42,873 bases of DNA from Clostridia bacterium (GTDB lineage Bacteria; Bacillota; Clostridia; Oscillospirales; CAG-272): positions 1 to 42,873 of the forward strand of contig JAFTNU010000003.1 of NCBI GenBank assembly GCA_017451735.1, in the 5' to 3' direction. The notes under the pieces were generated by a model that ran no database searches, was not told the origin of the DNA, and was given only the letters and a program-made list of their open reading frames with translations. Each line of letters begins with the position of its first letter. Positions within the stretch are counted from its first letter, which is position 1. Shown piece by piece: positions 7,332 to 15,504 of this stretch. Position numbers and translations under genes: made by a program.

Positions 7332-8207
7332 ATGAAGCTGACAGAAATTCTGAGTAACGGTAAGCTGTCCCTTTCCTTTGAGGTGTTTCCTCCAAAGACC
7401 GATACGGCATTTGACAGCGTAAGGCAGGCCACAAAGGAGATCGCAACTCTTCATCCGTCGTTTATGAGCGTTACATACGGTGCGGGCGGCGGGACGAGCC
7501 GTTACACTCTGGAGATCGCAAGAAACATCAAGGAGCATTACGGCGTACCGACCCTGGCACATCTGACCTGCGTCTCTTCCACAAGAGAAACGGTACGGCA
7601 GAAGATCGCCGAGATGAAAGCCGCGGGTATTGAAAATGTCATGGCACTGCGCGGAGATCTGACACCCGAGCTTGAAAAAAGCGACCGCTCGGAATGGGCG
7701 TACCGCCACGCGGTGGAGCTGATCCGTGATCTGCGGGAAAGCGGCGCGGATTTTTGCATCGGCGGTGCCTGCTATCCCGAGATCCATCCCGAAAGTGAAA
7801 ATCAGGCACAGGATATCGCTTATCTGAAGGAAAAGGTGGACGCGGGCTGCTCCTTTCTCACCACGCAGATGTTTTTTGATAATAATCTGTTTTATAATTT
7901 CCTGTACAAGATTCGTCAGGCGGGGATCACGGTTCCCGTCATTCCGGGGATCATGCCCATCACCAATGCCAAGCAGGTGGAGCGTGCCATAAAGCTATCG
8001 GGCTCTTTCATGCCCCAACGCTTTAAAAGCCTTGTGGATAAGTTCGGCACCTCACCTGCGGCCATGAAGCAGGCGGGGATCGCTTATGCCACCGATCAGA
8101 TCATCGATCTGTTTGCCAACGGCATTACCAATGTGCATGTGTACTCCATGAACAAGCCTGATGTGGCGGCGAAAATTCAAGACAATCTTCTGGATATATT
8201 GGGATAA
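7332..8207 (+). CDS. metF: 5,10-methylenetetrahydrofolate reductase
   Basis: A 291-residue flavoprotein of the MTHFR family that makes 5-methyltetrahydrofolate, the methyl donor for methionine synthase. The N-terminal SFEVFPPKT motif contains the catalytic Glu of the family, followed by SVTYGAGG and LTCVSSTRE. It is normal length for bacterial MetF without the C-terminal regulatory part. It sits between mnmA and tcdA and ties the operon to methionine, since homocysteine from MetY needs this methyl group. No methionine synthase is present in the window. Confidence 0.95.
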   Translation: MKLTEILSNGKLSLSFEVFPPKTDTAFDSVRQATKEIATLHPSFMSVTYGAGGGTSRYTLEIARNIKEHYGVPTLAHLTCVSSTRETVRQKIAEMKAAGIENVMALRGDLTPELEKSDRSEWAYRHAVELIRDLRESGADFCIGGACYPEIHPESENQAQDIAYLKEKVDAGCSFLTTQMFFDNNLFYNFLYKIRQAGITVPVIPGIMPITNAKQVERAIKLSGSFMPQRFKSLVDKFGTSPAAMKQAGIAYATDQIIDLFANGITNVHVYSMNKPDVAAKIQDNLLDILG

Positions 8208-8212
8208 CAGAC

Positions 8213-8980
8213 ATGCTGAATCAATTTTCAAGAACAGAGCTGATATTCGGCAAGGAAGCCATGGAAAGGCTGGCCAAGGCCCGTGTTGCCGTATTTGGGA
8301 TCGGCGGTGTCGGCGGATATACGGTGGAGGCGCTGGTTCGTTCGGGTGTGGGGGCGGTAGACCTCATTGATGACGACAAGGTTTGCCTGACCAACATCAA
8401 CCGCCAGCTTTACGCCACGAGAAAGACGGTTGGAAAATATAAGGTGGATGTGGCTGCCGAACGCATTGCCGAGATCAATCCCGATGTAACGGTTCGCACC
8501 TACAAGACCTTTTACACACCCGAAACGGCAGGACAATTTGATTTTTCTCTGTATGACTATGTGGTGGATGCCATCGATACCGTGACGGGAAAGATCGCCC
8601 TTGTGATGCAAGCCGATGCCGCTGGAACACCGATCATCAGCTCCATGGGGGCGGGCAACAAGGTGGACCCCACGGCCTTTGAGGTTACGGATATCTACAA
8701 GACATCGGTCTGCCCCCTTGCCAAGGTCATGCGTTACGAGTTGAAACGCAGAGGGATCAAAAGGCTCAAGGTCGTTTATTCCAAGGAAAAGCCCTTAAAG
8801 CCCATCGACGACATGGCGATCAGCTGTCGCACCCATTGCATTTGTCCGCCCGGCACGGTGAGAAAGTGTACCCAACGCAGACAGGTGCCGGGCAGTAACG
8901 CCTTTGTACCGTCTGTTGTGGGGCTGATCATCGCCGGTGCGGTGATCAAGGATCTGACCCGTTTTGAGCCGCAGGGTTGA
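8213..8980 (+). CDS. tcdA: tRNA threonylcarbamoyladenosine dehydratase (TcdA/CsdL)
   Basis: An E1-like ThiF/MoeB-fold protein of 255 residues. It has the ATP site GIGGVGGYTVEAL near residue 24, the NINRQL motif, and the C-terminal CICPPGTVRKC segment that marks TcdA and separates it from MoeB. TcdA cyclises t6A to ct6A in tRNA. In E. coli (CsdL) it works with a desulfurase (CsdA/CsdE), consistent with its place in this operon. It is the first of three E1-fold proteins in the window but the only one without a carrier gene beside it. Confidence 0.93.
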   Translation: MLNQFSRTELIFGKEAMERLAKARVAVFGIGGVGGYTVEALVRSGVGAVDLIDDDKVCLTNINRQLYATRKTVGKYKVDVAAERIAEINPDVTVRTYKTFYTPETAGQFDFSLYDYVVDAIDTVTGKIALVMQADAAGTPIISSMGAGNKVDPTAFEVTDIYKTSVCPLAKVMRYELKRRGIKRLKVVYSKEKPLKPIDDMAISCRTHCICPPGTVRKCTQRRQVPGSNAFVPSVVGLIIAGAVIKDLTRFEPQG

Positions 8981-9016
8981 AAATTTATATTTAAAACGGA
9001 AAGAAGGGAGTCATAT

Positions 9017-9472
9017 ATGACAATATCGACAAAGGGGAGATATGCGCTGCGTATTATGATCGATCTTGCGGAAAACGGCAACGGTTCCTATGTTCCCATG
9101 AAAGCTGTGGCAGAGCGGCAAGATCTCCCTTTTAAGTATCTGGAGCGTATCGTATCGGTGCTGGCGCAAAATCACATTGTGGAGGGGGTTCACGGAAAGG
9201 GCGGTGGATACCGCCTGACACGTAAGCCCGAGGCATATACCGTCGGTGAGATCCTGCGCCTGGCAGAAGGAGATCTTGCCCCCGTGGCCTGTCTGGAGTG
9301 CGGGGCGGAGCCATGTGGGAAAGCGGATCAGTGCCGTACGATCTCCATGTGGAAGAATCTGCAACATCTGATAGACGGCTATTTCGACAGCATTACCATC
9401 AAGGATCTGATGCGTGATGGGGCAAACGGCTCCAACGGGATCGATATTTCATTTTTGGATGCATCGTTATGA
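9017..9472 (+). CDS. Rrf2-family transcriptional regulator with four cysteines (IscR/CymR-like)
   Basis: A 151-residue winged-helix regulator starting MTISTKGRYALRIM, the family signature. The recognition helix region is around residues 28-60 and the wing is KGGGYRL. It carries C92, C95, C100 and C106, close to the three-cysteine Fe-S site of IscR; CymR itself lacks this cluster. It therefore probably senses Fe-S or sulfur status. GAAGGGAG precedes ATG 9017. The LysR gene overlaps its stop by 4 nt. Candidate targets are the ACC-N9-GGT sites at 358-416. Confidence 0.92.
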   Translation: MTISTKGRYALRIMIDLAENGNGSYVPMKAVAERQDLPFKYLERIVSVLAQNHIVEGVHGKGGGYRLTRKPEAYTVGEILRLAEGDLAPVACLECGAEPCGKADQCRTISMWKNLQHLIDGYFDSITIKDLMRDGANGSNGIDISFLDASL

Positions 9473-10407
9473 CAATACAGCAATTACATTATGTGATCAC
9501 CATATCCGAGACAGGCTCGTTAAACAAGGCCTCGGAGCTTTTATATGTGGCACAGCCTTCATTGACCAGCTCGATCAAGGAGCTGGAAAAGGAGCTGGGA
9601 ATCACCATTTTTCACCGAAGCGGCAGAGGGGTGACGCTGACCAATGACGGGGCAGAGTTTGTACTGTATGCCCGTCAGCTGTATCAGCAATATGACTCGA
9701 TTTTGGAAAAATACGGAAAGAACGGTACGCTCAAAAAGAAGTTCGGTATCTCCACACAGCACTATTCCTTTGCGGTAAAGAGCTTTGTGGAAATGGTGAA
9801 GAAATTCAACACCGCGGAATACGAATTTGCTATCAGAGAAACCAAGACCAAAGAGGTCATAGAGGATGTCAGCACCGCCAAAAGCGAGATCGGGATCATT
9901 TATTTGAGCGATTTCAACCGTATGGCCATCACCAAGCTGCTGCACACCAAGGATCTGGAGTTCCATGAGCTGACCGCGTGCGATGCCTATGTCTATCTCT
10001 GGCGGGGGCATCCGCTGGCCAAGAACAGGTCCATACGGTTTGCGCAGCTGAACGAGTACCCGTGCTTGTCCTTTGAGCAGGGCGATAACAGCTCGTTCTA
10101 TTTTGCCGAGGAAATACTCAGCACCAACGAGTATGCCAGAACCATCAAGGCAAACGACCGTGCCACCATGCTCAATCTGATGATCGGGCTGAATGGCTAC
10201 ACCCTTTGCTCGGGCATCATCTGCGAGGAATTGAACGGTACCGATTATATTGCCGTCCCGTTTGAGCATGAGGATTCGGAAAATGCCGATCGCATGGTGA
10301 TCGGTTATATTACCAAAAAGAATATGCCGCTCAGCCGTATGGGGGAGCTTTATATTGAGGAGATCAGGCAGTATCTGAAGCAATGCGATAGACCCAATGA
10401 GGGGTGA
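9469..10407 (+). CDS. LysR-family transcriptional regulator
   Basis: A 312-residue LTTR with an N-terminal winged helix (1-60, including the SLNKASELLYVAQPSLTSSI helix-turn-helix) and a periplasmic-binding-protein-like effector domain from about 90. The start overlaps the Rrf2 stop (ATGA), so both regulators are made from the desulfurase operon. Matching LTTR boxes occur before the next operon (10453) and before the MetB/cystine operon (19616), each at the position expected for activation. A role as activator of sulfur acquisition under cysteine limitation is inferred; the effector is not readable from the sequence. Confidence 0.92.
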   Translation: MTIQQLHYVITISETGSLNKASELLYVAQPSLTSSIKELEKELGITIFHRSGRGVTLTNDGAEFVLYARQLYQQYDSILEKYGKNGTLKKKFGISTQHYSFAVKSFVEMVKKFNTAEYEFAIRETKTKEVIEDVSTAKSEIGIIYLSDFNRMAITKLLHTKDLEFHELTACDAYVYLWRGHPLAKNRSIRFAQLNEYPCLSFEQGDNSSFYFAEEILSTNEYARTIKANDRATMLNLMIGLNGYTLCSGIICEELNGTDYIAVPFEHEDSENADRMVIGYITKKNMPLSRMGELYIEEIRQYLKQCDRPNEG

Positions 10408-10452
10408 AGCGATGCCGTACCATTTGTGATGAATGGTACGGCGTTGCTTTTT
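10407..10452 (+). terminator. Terminator after the LysR gene
   Basis: A long imperfect hairpin is formed by AAGCGATGCCGTACCATT (10407-10424) and AATGGTACGGCGTTGCTT (10432-10449), followed by TTTTT. The inner eleven pairs are perfect. It ends the desulfurase operon directly before the LTTR-type promoter of the next one. Confidence 0.85.
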
Positions 10453-10519
10453 ATAGGTTGAATCTATAACTCGGTATACTTATCATGTATTGGACGAACG
10501 GCACTGCCGGTAGTATAAT
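10451..10519 (+). promoter_or_regulatory. LTTR box and promoter of the yezD/encapsulin operon
   Basis: TTATAG-N7-CTATAA (10451-10469) contains the OxyR-type LTTR pattern ATAG-N-T-N3-A-N-CTAT. The -35 TTGGAC (10490-10495) and -10 TATAAT (10514-10519) are 18 bp apart. The box centre is 30 nt before the -35, near -65 from the start, where LTTRs bind to activate. The sequence between box and promoter is largely shared with 19616-19682. Confidence 0.8.
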
Positions 10520-10579
10520 AAGTATATAATAAAGAGAGATAAATTCTATCTCCTTTTGAGCGGTGCGGAGGTGATGGGT

Positions 10580-10732
10580 GTGCCCAAAACAGATGAGACA
10601 AAAAGAGAACAGTATCTGGAGATCACAGAAGATCTGATCAGAGAAATGAAATACGGAACCGTAACCCTGATCGTTCAGGACGGAAGGGTCATCCAGATCG
10701 AGAAAACCGATAAAATCAGATTGAAAAGCTGA
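10580..10732 (+). CDS. yezD: YezD-family small protein (DUF2292)
   Basis: This small frame encodes 50 residues, with the core KYGTVTLIVQDGRVIQIEKT and the terminal KIRLKS that characterise YezD/DUF2292. Family members sit next to sulfur assimilation genes in Bacillus and clostridia, and their function is unknown. GTG 10580 is preferred because GGAGG (10567-10571) is 8 nt upstream; the in-frame ATG 10574 is too close. It is the first gene behind the LTTR promoter. Confidence 0.85.
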   Translation: MPKTDETKREQYLEITEDLIREMKYGTVTLIVQDGRVIQIEKTDKIRLKS

Positions 10733-10751
10733 CCGGAAAACCGGAGGTTTT

Positions 10752-10785
10752 TATAGAGAGCATCTATAGAAGCCTTCGGCTTTTT
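10752..10785 (+). terminator. Short hairpins between yezD and the JAMM gene
   Basis: TATAG-N7-CTATA (10752-10768) is followed directly by AAGCC-TTC-GGCTT (10770-10782) and a T-run to 10785. The second hairpin is terminator-like but only five base pairs. It could cause partial termination and thereby make yezD more abundant than the rest of the operon. Confidence 0.4.
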
Positions 10786-10807
10786 GCTTGTGACGGAATG
10801 GGAGCAT

Positions 10808-11332
10808 ATGCTTATTTTCGATAAAAAGACAGTGAAAACGCTTTGCCTTTGCGCGCAAGCGGCATACCCCGAGGAGTGTTGCGGCATCCTGCTTGGCAAG
10901 CGGGAGGGCGAGAGACGAACCGTATATCGGGTGCTCCCCGTTGAAAACAGGGGTAACGTAAAGCAAAAAACCACACGGTTTCGCATCGATCCCCTTGAAA
11001 TTGCAAGGATAGAGCTGTCAGCAGAACGGGAGCGGCTTGAAATCGTTGGGTTTTATCATTCGCATCCCGACCATGAGGCCATCGCTTCAAGGACAGATGC
11101 GGCTTATATGATCGCCGGCTATTCGTACCCTGTGATTTCCGTAAGGGACGGTGTATGCGTCCGTATGGCCTGCTTTGAAAAAGGCACGCAGGCAAGCACC
11201 CGGGTAAGGGGAGAAAAAATCATCATACAAGGAGAATGTCCAAATGCAGATCCCGATATATATATCAGCAACATTAAGAACATTCACAAATCGCAAGGCC
11301 GAGATTGTGGTGGAGGGGACGACGATCCGTGA
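10808..11332 (+). CDS. JAMM/MPN-domain metallopeptidase (Mec+/M67-like), first copy
   Basis: The 174-residue protein has the complete JAMM zinc site: E23 (PEECCG), H84-S-H86, S94 and D97. Such M67 peptidases cut after the C-terminal Gly-Gly of sulfur carriers, releasing cysteine (Mec+ with CysO) or trimming the carrier (HcyD, QbsD). ATG 10808 has GGAG only 3 nt upstream; a TTG at 10784 and GTG at 10790 are in frame. Its last 89 nt overlap the carrier-fusion gene in another frame, adding about 29 unusual residues ending GGGDDDP. The next gene encodes a probable substrate. Confidence 0.88.
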   Translation: MLIFDKKTVKTLCLCAQAAYPEECCGILLGKREGERRTVYRVLPVENRGNVKQKTTRFRIDPLEIARIELSAERERLEIVGFYHSHPDHEAIASRTDAAYMIAGYSYPVISVRDGVCVRMACFEKGTQASTRVRGEKIIIQGECPNADPDIYISNIKNIHKSQGRDCGGGDDDP

Positions 11333-12707
11333 AGCCCTCCAGCGCTTACAGGACGAGTACCCCGACAGCAAAAACGCCTTGTTTGAGGAGAACGGAAGGC
11401 TTCGCCCCTTTGTCAGCGTTTTTGTAAACGACGTCGGGATTTCGGAAGAATCGGCGTGGGATACCGCGCTGGAGGCGACTGACCGTATCTTGCTTTTACC
11501 CGTTATTGCGGGGGGCGCACCGACCGAGAGCGTGATCAGTGACGAGCGGAGAAAAGAAATTTCGCTTGACGATGCGGAGATCGAACGCTTTAACAAGCAT
11601 CTGATGCTGCGGGATATCGGAGTCAAGGGTCAAAAGCGGATCAAAGCGGCAAAGGTCCTGATCATCGGCTTGGGGGCCCTGGGCTCGCCCGTTGTGCAGT
11701 ATCTGGCGGCGGCCGGTGTGGGTACGATCGGTCTTGCCGATTTCGATGAGGTCTCCTTGGGCAATCTGCAAAGTCAGGTCATTCACGGCACAAGGGATGT
11801 CCACCGCCCCAAGACCGCATCCGCAAAGGATACGGTCAGAGCCATCAATCCCAAAATCAGAGTGGAAACGGTCAACGAAAAGCTGGAGGCAAGTCGCATT
11901 GCGGACGTGATCGAGGCATATGACATTGTGGTGGATTGCACCGACAATTACAAGTCCCGGTACCTGATCAACGATGCTTGCGTGTTGCAAGGAAAGCCGG
12001 TGGTATTTGGCGCAATGTACCAATTTGAAGGGCAGGTCAGCGTTTTTGACGCCAAGTCGGGGCCCTGCTTCCGATGTCAGTTTCCGTCACCGCCGCCTGC
12101 GGGCCTGGTTCCCACCTGTGCCGAGGGCGGAGTGATCAGTCCCTTGCCCGGGATCATCGGCAGTATGCAGGCAAATGAGGTACTGAAGCTGATCGTTGGC
12201 GGCGGGGAAAGCCTGATCGGCAAATTACTTGTGGCGGACACATGGAATCTTCACACGTCCGTTCTGAAAATACACAAGAATGCGCATTGCCCGATCTGCG
12301 GGAAGGAACCGACCATCACAGAGATCGAAGACTTTGATTATGAGGATTTTTGCGGATTGAAGCCGCAGGAGGATGAGATTCCCGTGGATGTGATCGAGGC
12401 CGAGGAGCTGGTCGCAAGAATCGAAAAGGGCGACCCCATCACCATTGTGGATGTCAGAGAGCCCCATGAGAGGGCAATACACCGTTTTGCGGGAGCGATC
12501 GTCATCCCCATCGGACAGCTTTCAAGGCGGCAAAAGGAGCTCGACCCCGAGGTGGACACCGTCTTTATTTGCAAAGAAGGCAAAAGAAGCATTTTGGCCA
12601 TCAATACATTGAGAGAAGCGGGGTATAAGGGCCCCATGTATAGCTTAAAGGGCGGCATTGAGTCGGCAAAAAACATCATCTTCTCGCACGAGGGTGCATG
12701 GTTGTAA
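11244..12707 (+). CDS. Fusion: MoaD/ThiS-like sulfur carrier - MoeB/ThiF-like E1 - rhodanese
   Basis: A 487-residue three-domain protein. Residues 1-91 are a ubiquitin-fold sulfur carrier ending in PVIAGG with the di-glycine at G90-G91, here followed by AP rather than by the chain end. Residues about 108-365 are an adenylating E1: GLGALGSP nucleotide loop, R and D motifs in LGNLQSQVIHG, cysteine C292 (PTCAEGG) and zinc pairs CFRC and CPIC. Residues about 385-487 are a rhodanese with active loop CKEGKRS (C443). The order carrier, activator, sulfur donor suggests one-protein thiocarboxylate synthesis, but the internal Gly-Gly must first be freed, plausibly by the JAMM peptidase upstream. AAGGAG precedes ATG 11244. 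Confidence 0.9.
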   Translation: MQIPIYISATLRTFTNRKAEIVVEGTTIREALQRLQDEYPDSKNALFEENGRLRPFVSVFVNDVGISEESAWDTALEATDRILLLPVIAGGAPTESVISDERRKEISLDDAEIERFNKHLMLRDIGVKGQKRIKAAKVLIIGLGALGSPVVQYLAAAGVGTIGLADFDEVSLGNLQSQVIHGTRDVHRPKTASAKDTVRAINPKIRVETVNEKLEASRIADVIEAYDIVVDCTDNYKSRYLINDACVLQGKPVVFGAMYQFEGQVSVFDAKSGPCFRCQFPSPPPAGLVPTCAEGGVISPLPGIIGSMQANEVLKLIVGGGESLIGKLLVADTWNLHTSVLKIHKNAHCPICGKEPTITEIEDFDYEDFCGLKPQEDEIPVDVIEAEELVARIEKGDPITIVDVREPHERAIHRFAGAIVIPIGQLSRRQKELDPEVDTVFICKEGKRSILAINTLREAGYKGPMYSLKGGIESAKNIIFSHEGAWL

Positions 12708-12717
12708 GTTTTCTTTA

Positions 12718-12746
12718 TTTTAAGCGCAGAGCAACCGCGATATAAT
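12718..12746 (+). promoter_or_regulatory. Possible internal promoter before the encapsulin gene
   Basis: A perfect TATAAT stands at 12741-12746 in a 93-nt gap, with a poor TTTTAA at the -35 position (12718-12723). An extra promoter would let shell protein be made in excess of enzymes. No LTTR box is visible. Low confidence because of the -35. Confidence 0.35.
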
Positions 12747-12800
12747 ACGAGAAAATTTTCACATAAACAAAAATCTATAGAAAAACAGGAGATTACGAAC

Positions 12801-13748
12801 ATGGCAAAAGAAGAACAAGCAATTAAGGCATTGGGCGCACGCGCGGCCTATAATCTGACGAACGTAACCAAGACCAAGCCCCAGTACGGTGCTCTTACTC
12901 CCAAGTGGCTGACCAAGCTGCTGGAATTCAAGGGCCTGGAGACCGGTATCTACCGTGTGAACAGAGTTGTGGAGGGCGAAACGCCCCTGGATGTGTTGTG
13001 CAGCCAGACCAAAAAATCCGATATTGTTCCGGACGGCTACATAGAGTATGAGGAAGAGCCCAGAGAGTATCGGTTGAATTCCATTTCCACGATCATCAAT
13101 GTCAATACCGCCATCGAGGATGTATACAGCGCCCCCTATGACCAGGTCAAGGAGCAGCTTGCCCTGGCGATCGAGAGCCTGCGCGAGAGACAGGAAAGCC
13201 AGCTGATCAACAACGACGATTACGGTCTTCTCAAAAATGTTCCCGCATCCCAGCGGATTCAATCCCGCACCGGTGCCCCCACCCCCGATGATCTGGATGA
13301 GCTGATCACCAAGGTCTGGAAGGAGCCCTCCTTCTTCCTGGCTCACCCCAGAGCCATTGCCGCCTTTGAGAGGGAATGCACCAAGAGAGGCGTTCCGCCC
13401 GTGACTGCGAATATCGCCGGCGGTACCTTCATTCTTTGGAGAGGGATCCCGATCATTCCTACCGATAAGCTGCTGGTAGACGGGCTGAAGAATCCCAAGA
13501 GCCAGAGCGGTAAGACCAACATCCTGCTGATCCGTACCGGCGAAGCCAAGCGCGGCGTCATCGGACTTTATCAGGCCGGTATGAAGAACGAGCAGTCCAG
13601 AGGCCTGTCTGTCAGATTCAGAGGAATTGACGACAAGGGCGTTGCATCTTATCTGCTGTCCCTGTATTGCTCGGCCGCCATCCTTGCGGATGATGCCATT
13701 GCGGTGCTTGAGGATGTTGAGGTAGGCGAGTACTATGACTACGAATAA
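12801..13748 (+). CDS. Family 2A encapsulin shell protein (SrpI-like)
   Basis: A 315-residue HK97-fold shell protein resembling the sulfur-linked family 2A encapsulins such as Synechococcus SrpI. It begins with a basic N-terminal arm (ARAAYNLTNVTKTKPQYGAL) and includes conserved stretches such as SPRxLxxLL-like LTPKWLTKLLEF, SFFLAHPRAIAAFERECTKRG and TFILWRGIPIIPTDKL. These shells self-assemble and take in a cysteine desulfurase. The next gene encodes exactly such a cargo and overlaps this one by 14 nt. AGGAG is 9 nt before ATG 12801. The assignment rests on remembered family features, not on a search, but context strongly supports it. Confidence 0.9.
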   Translation: MAKEEQAIKALGARAAYNLTNVTKTKPQYGALTPKWLTKLLEFKGLETGIYRVNRVVEGETPLDVLCSQTKKSDIVPDGYIEYEEEPREYRLNSISTIINVNTAIEDVYSAPYDQVKEQLALAIESLRERQESQLINNDDYGLLKNVPASQRIQSRTGAPTPDDLDELITKVWKEPSFFLAHPRAIAAFERECTKRGVPPVTANIAGGTFILWRGIPIIPTDKLLVDGLKNPKSQSGKTNILLIRTGEAKRGVIGLYQAGMKNEQSRGLSVRFRGIDDKGVASYLLSLYCSAAILADDAIAVLEDVEVGEYYDYE

Positions 13749-15486
13749 TTTTGAAGGGAATGCCATCTACCCCGGGTTGCCTTCAGAATCGGAATTGGAA
13801 GCATTGGCCAACCAATTGTATCCCGACCTTGACGCAAGTCCTTTCCAGCCGGAGGTGTGTGCGGACGGCATCGAAAAGCTTGTGGCCACCGGAGATACGG
13901 GTGTGATCGATCACGCCGCAAAAAAGGCCGCACAAGCGTTCCGGGTACAGGACCTCGAGGATATTCTCGGGGACCCGGAGCGGGAATTGCAGTATGATGC
14001 ATTGTCCCATGTTGCGGCCGAGTATCCCGTTCTTACGGATGTTGGCGGTGCTTATCGCGCGTTGGAGGATCATACGGCGGCATATGCATATGCAGAGCCC
14101 GAGAGAAGCCGGAGCACCGGTTATGCTCCCCGGGTGATCTCACAGCAGCAGGCAGATGCCGACGCAAAGGTACAGGCGCGCACCACTGCCGATGATCACA
14201 ATGTGATTCCCGAAAAGGATCGGGAGGGGAGCGACCCCAAAGCCGTAGGCGGCCAGAAAAACAACAGTCAGATCGTGATCGGCACCAAAACGCTGGAGCA
14301 GATTCGTCGGGATTTTCCGATCTTGCAGGAGACCGTCAACGGTCATCCGCTGATCTGGTTGGATAACGGAGCCACCACCCAACGCCCCAGGCAGGTGATT
14401 GACAGGCTCAGCTATTACTACGAGCATGAGAATTCCAACGTGCACAGAGGTGCCCATACACTGGCGGCAAAATCCACCGATGCCTATGAGAAGGCAAGAC
14501 AGACCGTAGCGGATTTTATAGGTGCCCCCTCCAAGGACAATATCGTTTTTGTCAGAGGAACCACCGAGGGTATCAATTTGGTGGCGCACTCCTATGTAAA
14601 GCCGTTACTGCAGCCCGGTGATGAGATCATCGTATCTCTGCTCGAGCATCATGCCAATATCGTTCCATGGCAGCTTATCGCCCAGGAGACCGGAGCGGTG
14701 ATCAAGGTCATTCCCGTCGATGAATCGGGACAGCTGATCCTTTCGGAATACGAAAAGCTGTTTACCAAGAAAACAAGGTTCGTTTCGGTAACGCATGTTT
14801 CCAATGTTCTGGGAACCATTACGCCGGTGGCCGAGCTGATTGCCATTGCTCACGCGCACGGCGTCCGCATTCTGATCGATGGTGCACAGTCCGTGGCGCA
14901 CATTCCGGTGAATGTCAGTGCTTTGGATGCCGATTGGTTCGTATTTTCGGGGCATAAGATCTATGCTCCTACCGGCATCGGCGCCGTATACGGCAAAAAA
15001 GAGGTCCTTGAGCAAGCAAAGCCCTATCACGGCGGCGGCAACATGATCAAGGATGTGACCTTTGAAAGAACCGTGTACAATCCCGCACCCAACAAATTTG
15101 AGGCGGGAACAGGGAGCATCGGCGATGCAGTGGGGCTTGGTGCGGCCCTTGAATACCTGAACGGGATCGGTATGGAGGCAGTCAGCAAATATGAGCATGA
15201 GCTTGTCAGCTACGGTATGAAGGAGCTGGGCAAGATCAAGGGCCTTCATCTGATTGGAACGGCACGGAATAAATCCAGCGCCCTGTCCTTTGTGATCGAC
15301 GGGATCTCCAATGACGCCGTAGGTCAAAAGCTCGATCAGAACGGAATTGCCGTACGCGTAGGGCATCATTGCGCACAGCCGATCCTGCGTCATTACGGGT
15401 TGGAAGGCGTTGTGCGGCCCACCCTGGCATTGTACAATTCTTTTGAGGATATAGATACCCTGGCAAGGGTACTCAGATCACTATAA
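13735..15486 (+). CDS. Encapsulin cargo: SufS-like cysteine desulfurase with long N-terminal extension
   Basis: The 583-residue protein has two parts. Residues 1 to about 185 are an acidic, Ala/Gln/Pro-rich, probably disordered region beginning near YPGLPSESELEALANQLYP, as in the encapsulation-directing extension of family 2A cargo. Residues 186-583 are a group II desulfurase: LDNGATTQRP, PLP lysine K408 (FSGHKIYAPTG) and persulfide cysteine C546 (RVGHHCAQP). The gene starts inside the shell gene, 14 nt before its stop, so shell and cargo translation are coupled. It would liberate cysteine sulfur inside the shell. It is a second desulfurase besides that at 3671. Confidence 0.93.
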   Translation: MTTNNFEGNAIYPGLPSESELEALANQLYPDLDASPFQPEVCADGIEKLVATGDTGVIDHAAKKAAQAFRVQDLEDILGDPERELQYDALSHVAAEYPVLTDVGGAYRALEDHTAAYAYAEPERSRSTGYAPRVISQQQADADAKVQARTTADDHNVIPEKDREGSDPKAVGGQKNNSQIVIGTKTLEQIRRDFPILQETVNGHPLIWLDNGATTQRPRQVIDRLSYYYEHENSNVHRGAHTLAAKSTDAYEKARQTVADFIGAPSKDNIVFVRGTTEGINLVAHSYVKPLLQPGDEIIVSLLEHHANIVPWQLIAQETGAVIKVIPVDESGQLILSEYEKLFTKKTRFVSVTHVSNVLGTITPVAELIAIAHAHGVRILIDGAQSVAHIPVNVSALDADWFVFSGHKIYAPTGIGAVYGKKEVLEQAKPYHGGGNMIKDVTFERTVYNPAPNKFEAGTGSIGDAVGLGAALEYLNGIGMEAVSKYEHELVSYGMKELGKIKGLHLIGTARNKSSALSFVIDGISNDAVGQKLDQNGIAVRVGHHCAQPILRHYGLEGVVRPTLALYNSFEDIDTLARVLRSL

Positions 15487-15504
15487 AATAACGGAGGAGA
15501 GAAC

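Noticed and set aside
10753-10767. A third ATAG-N7-CTAT element (ATAGAGAGCATCTAT) between yezD and the first JAMM gene, like the two LTTR boxes
   Set aside because: It lacks the inner T and the following CTCGGTATA, and the position 30 nt downstream shows no usable -35/-10 pair before the start codon. It is better read as part of a small RNA hairpin or as chance.
12801-13748. Prophage origin for the HK97-fold shell gene
   Set aside because: No terminase, portal, protease or tail genes are present, and the overlapping desulfurase with an extended N-terminus matches an encapsulin locus.
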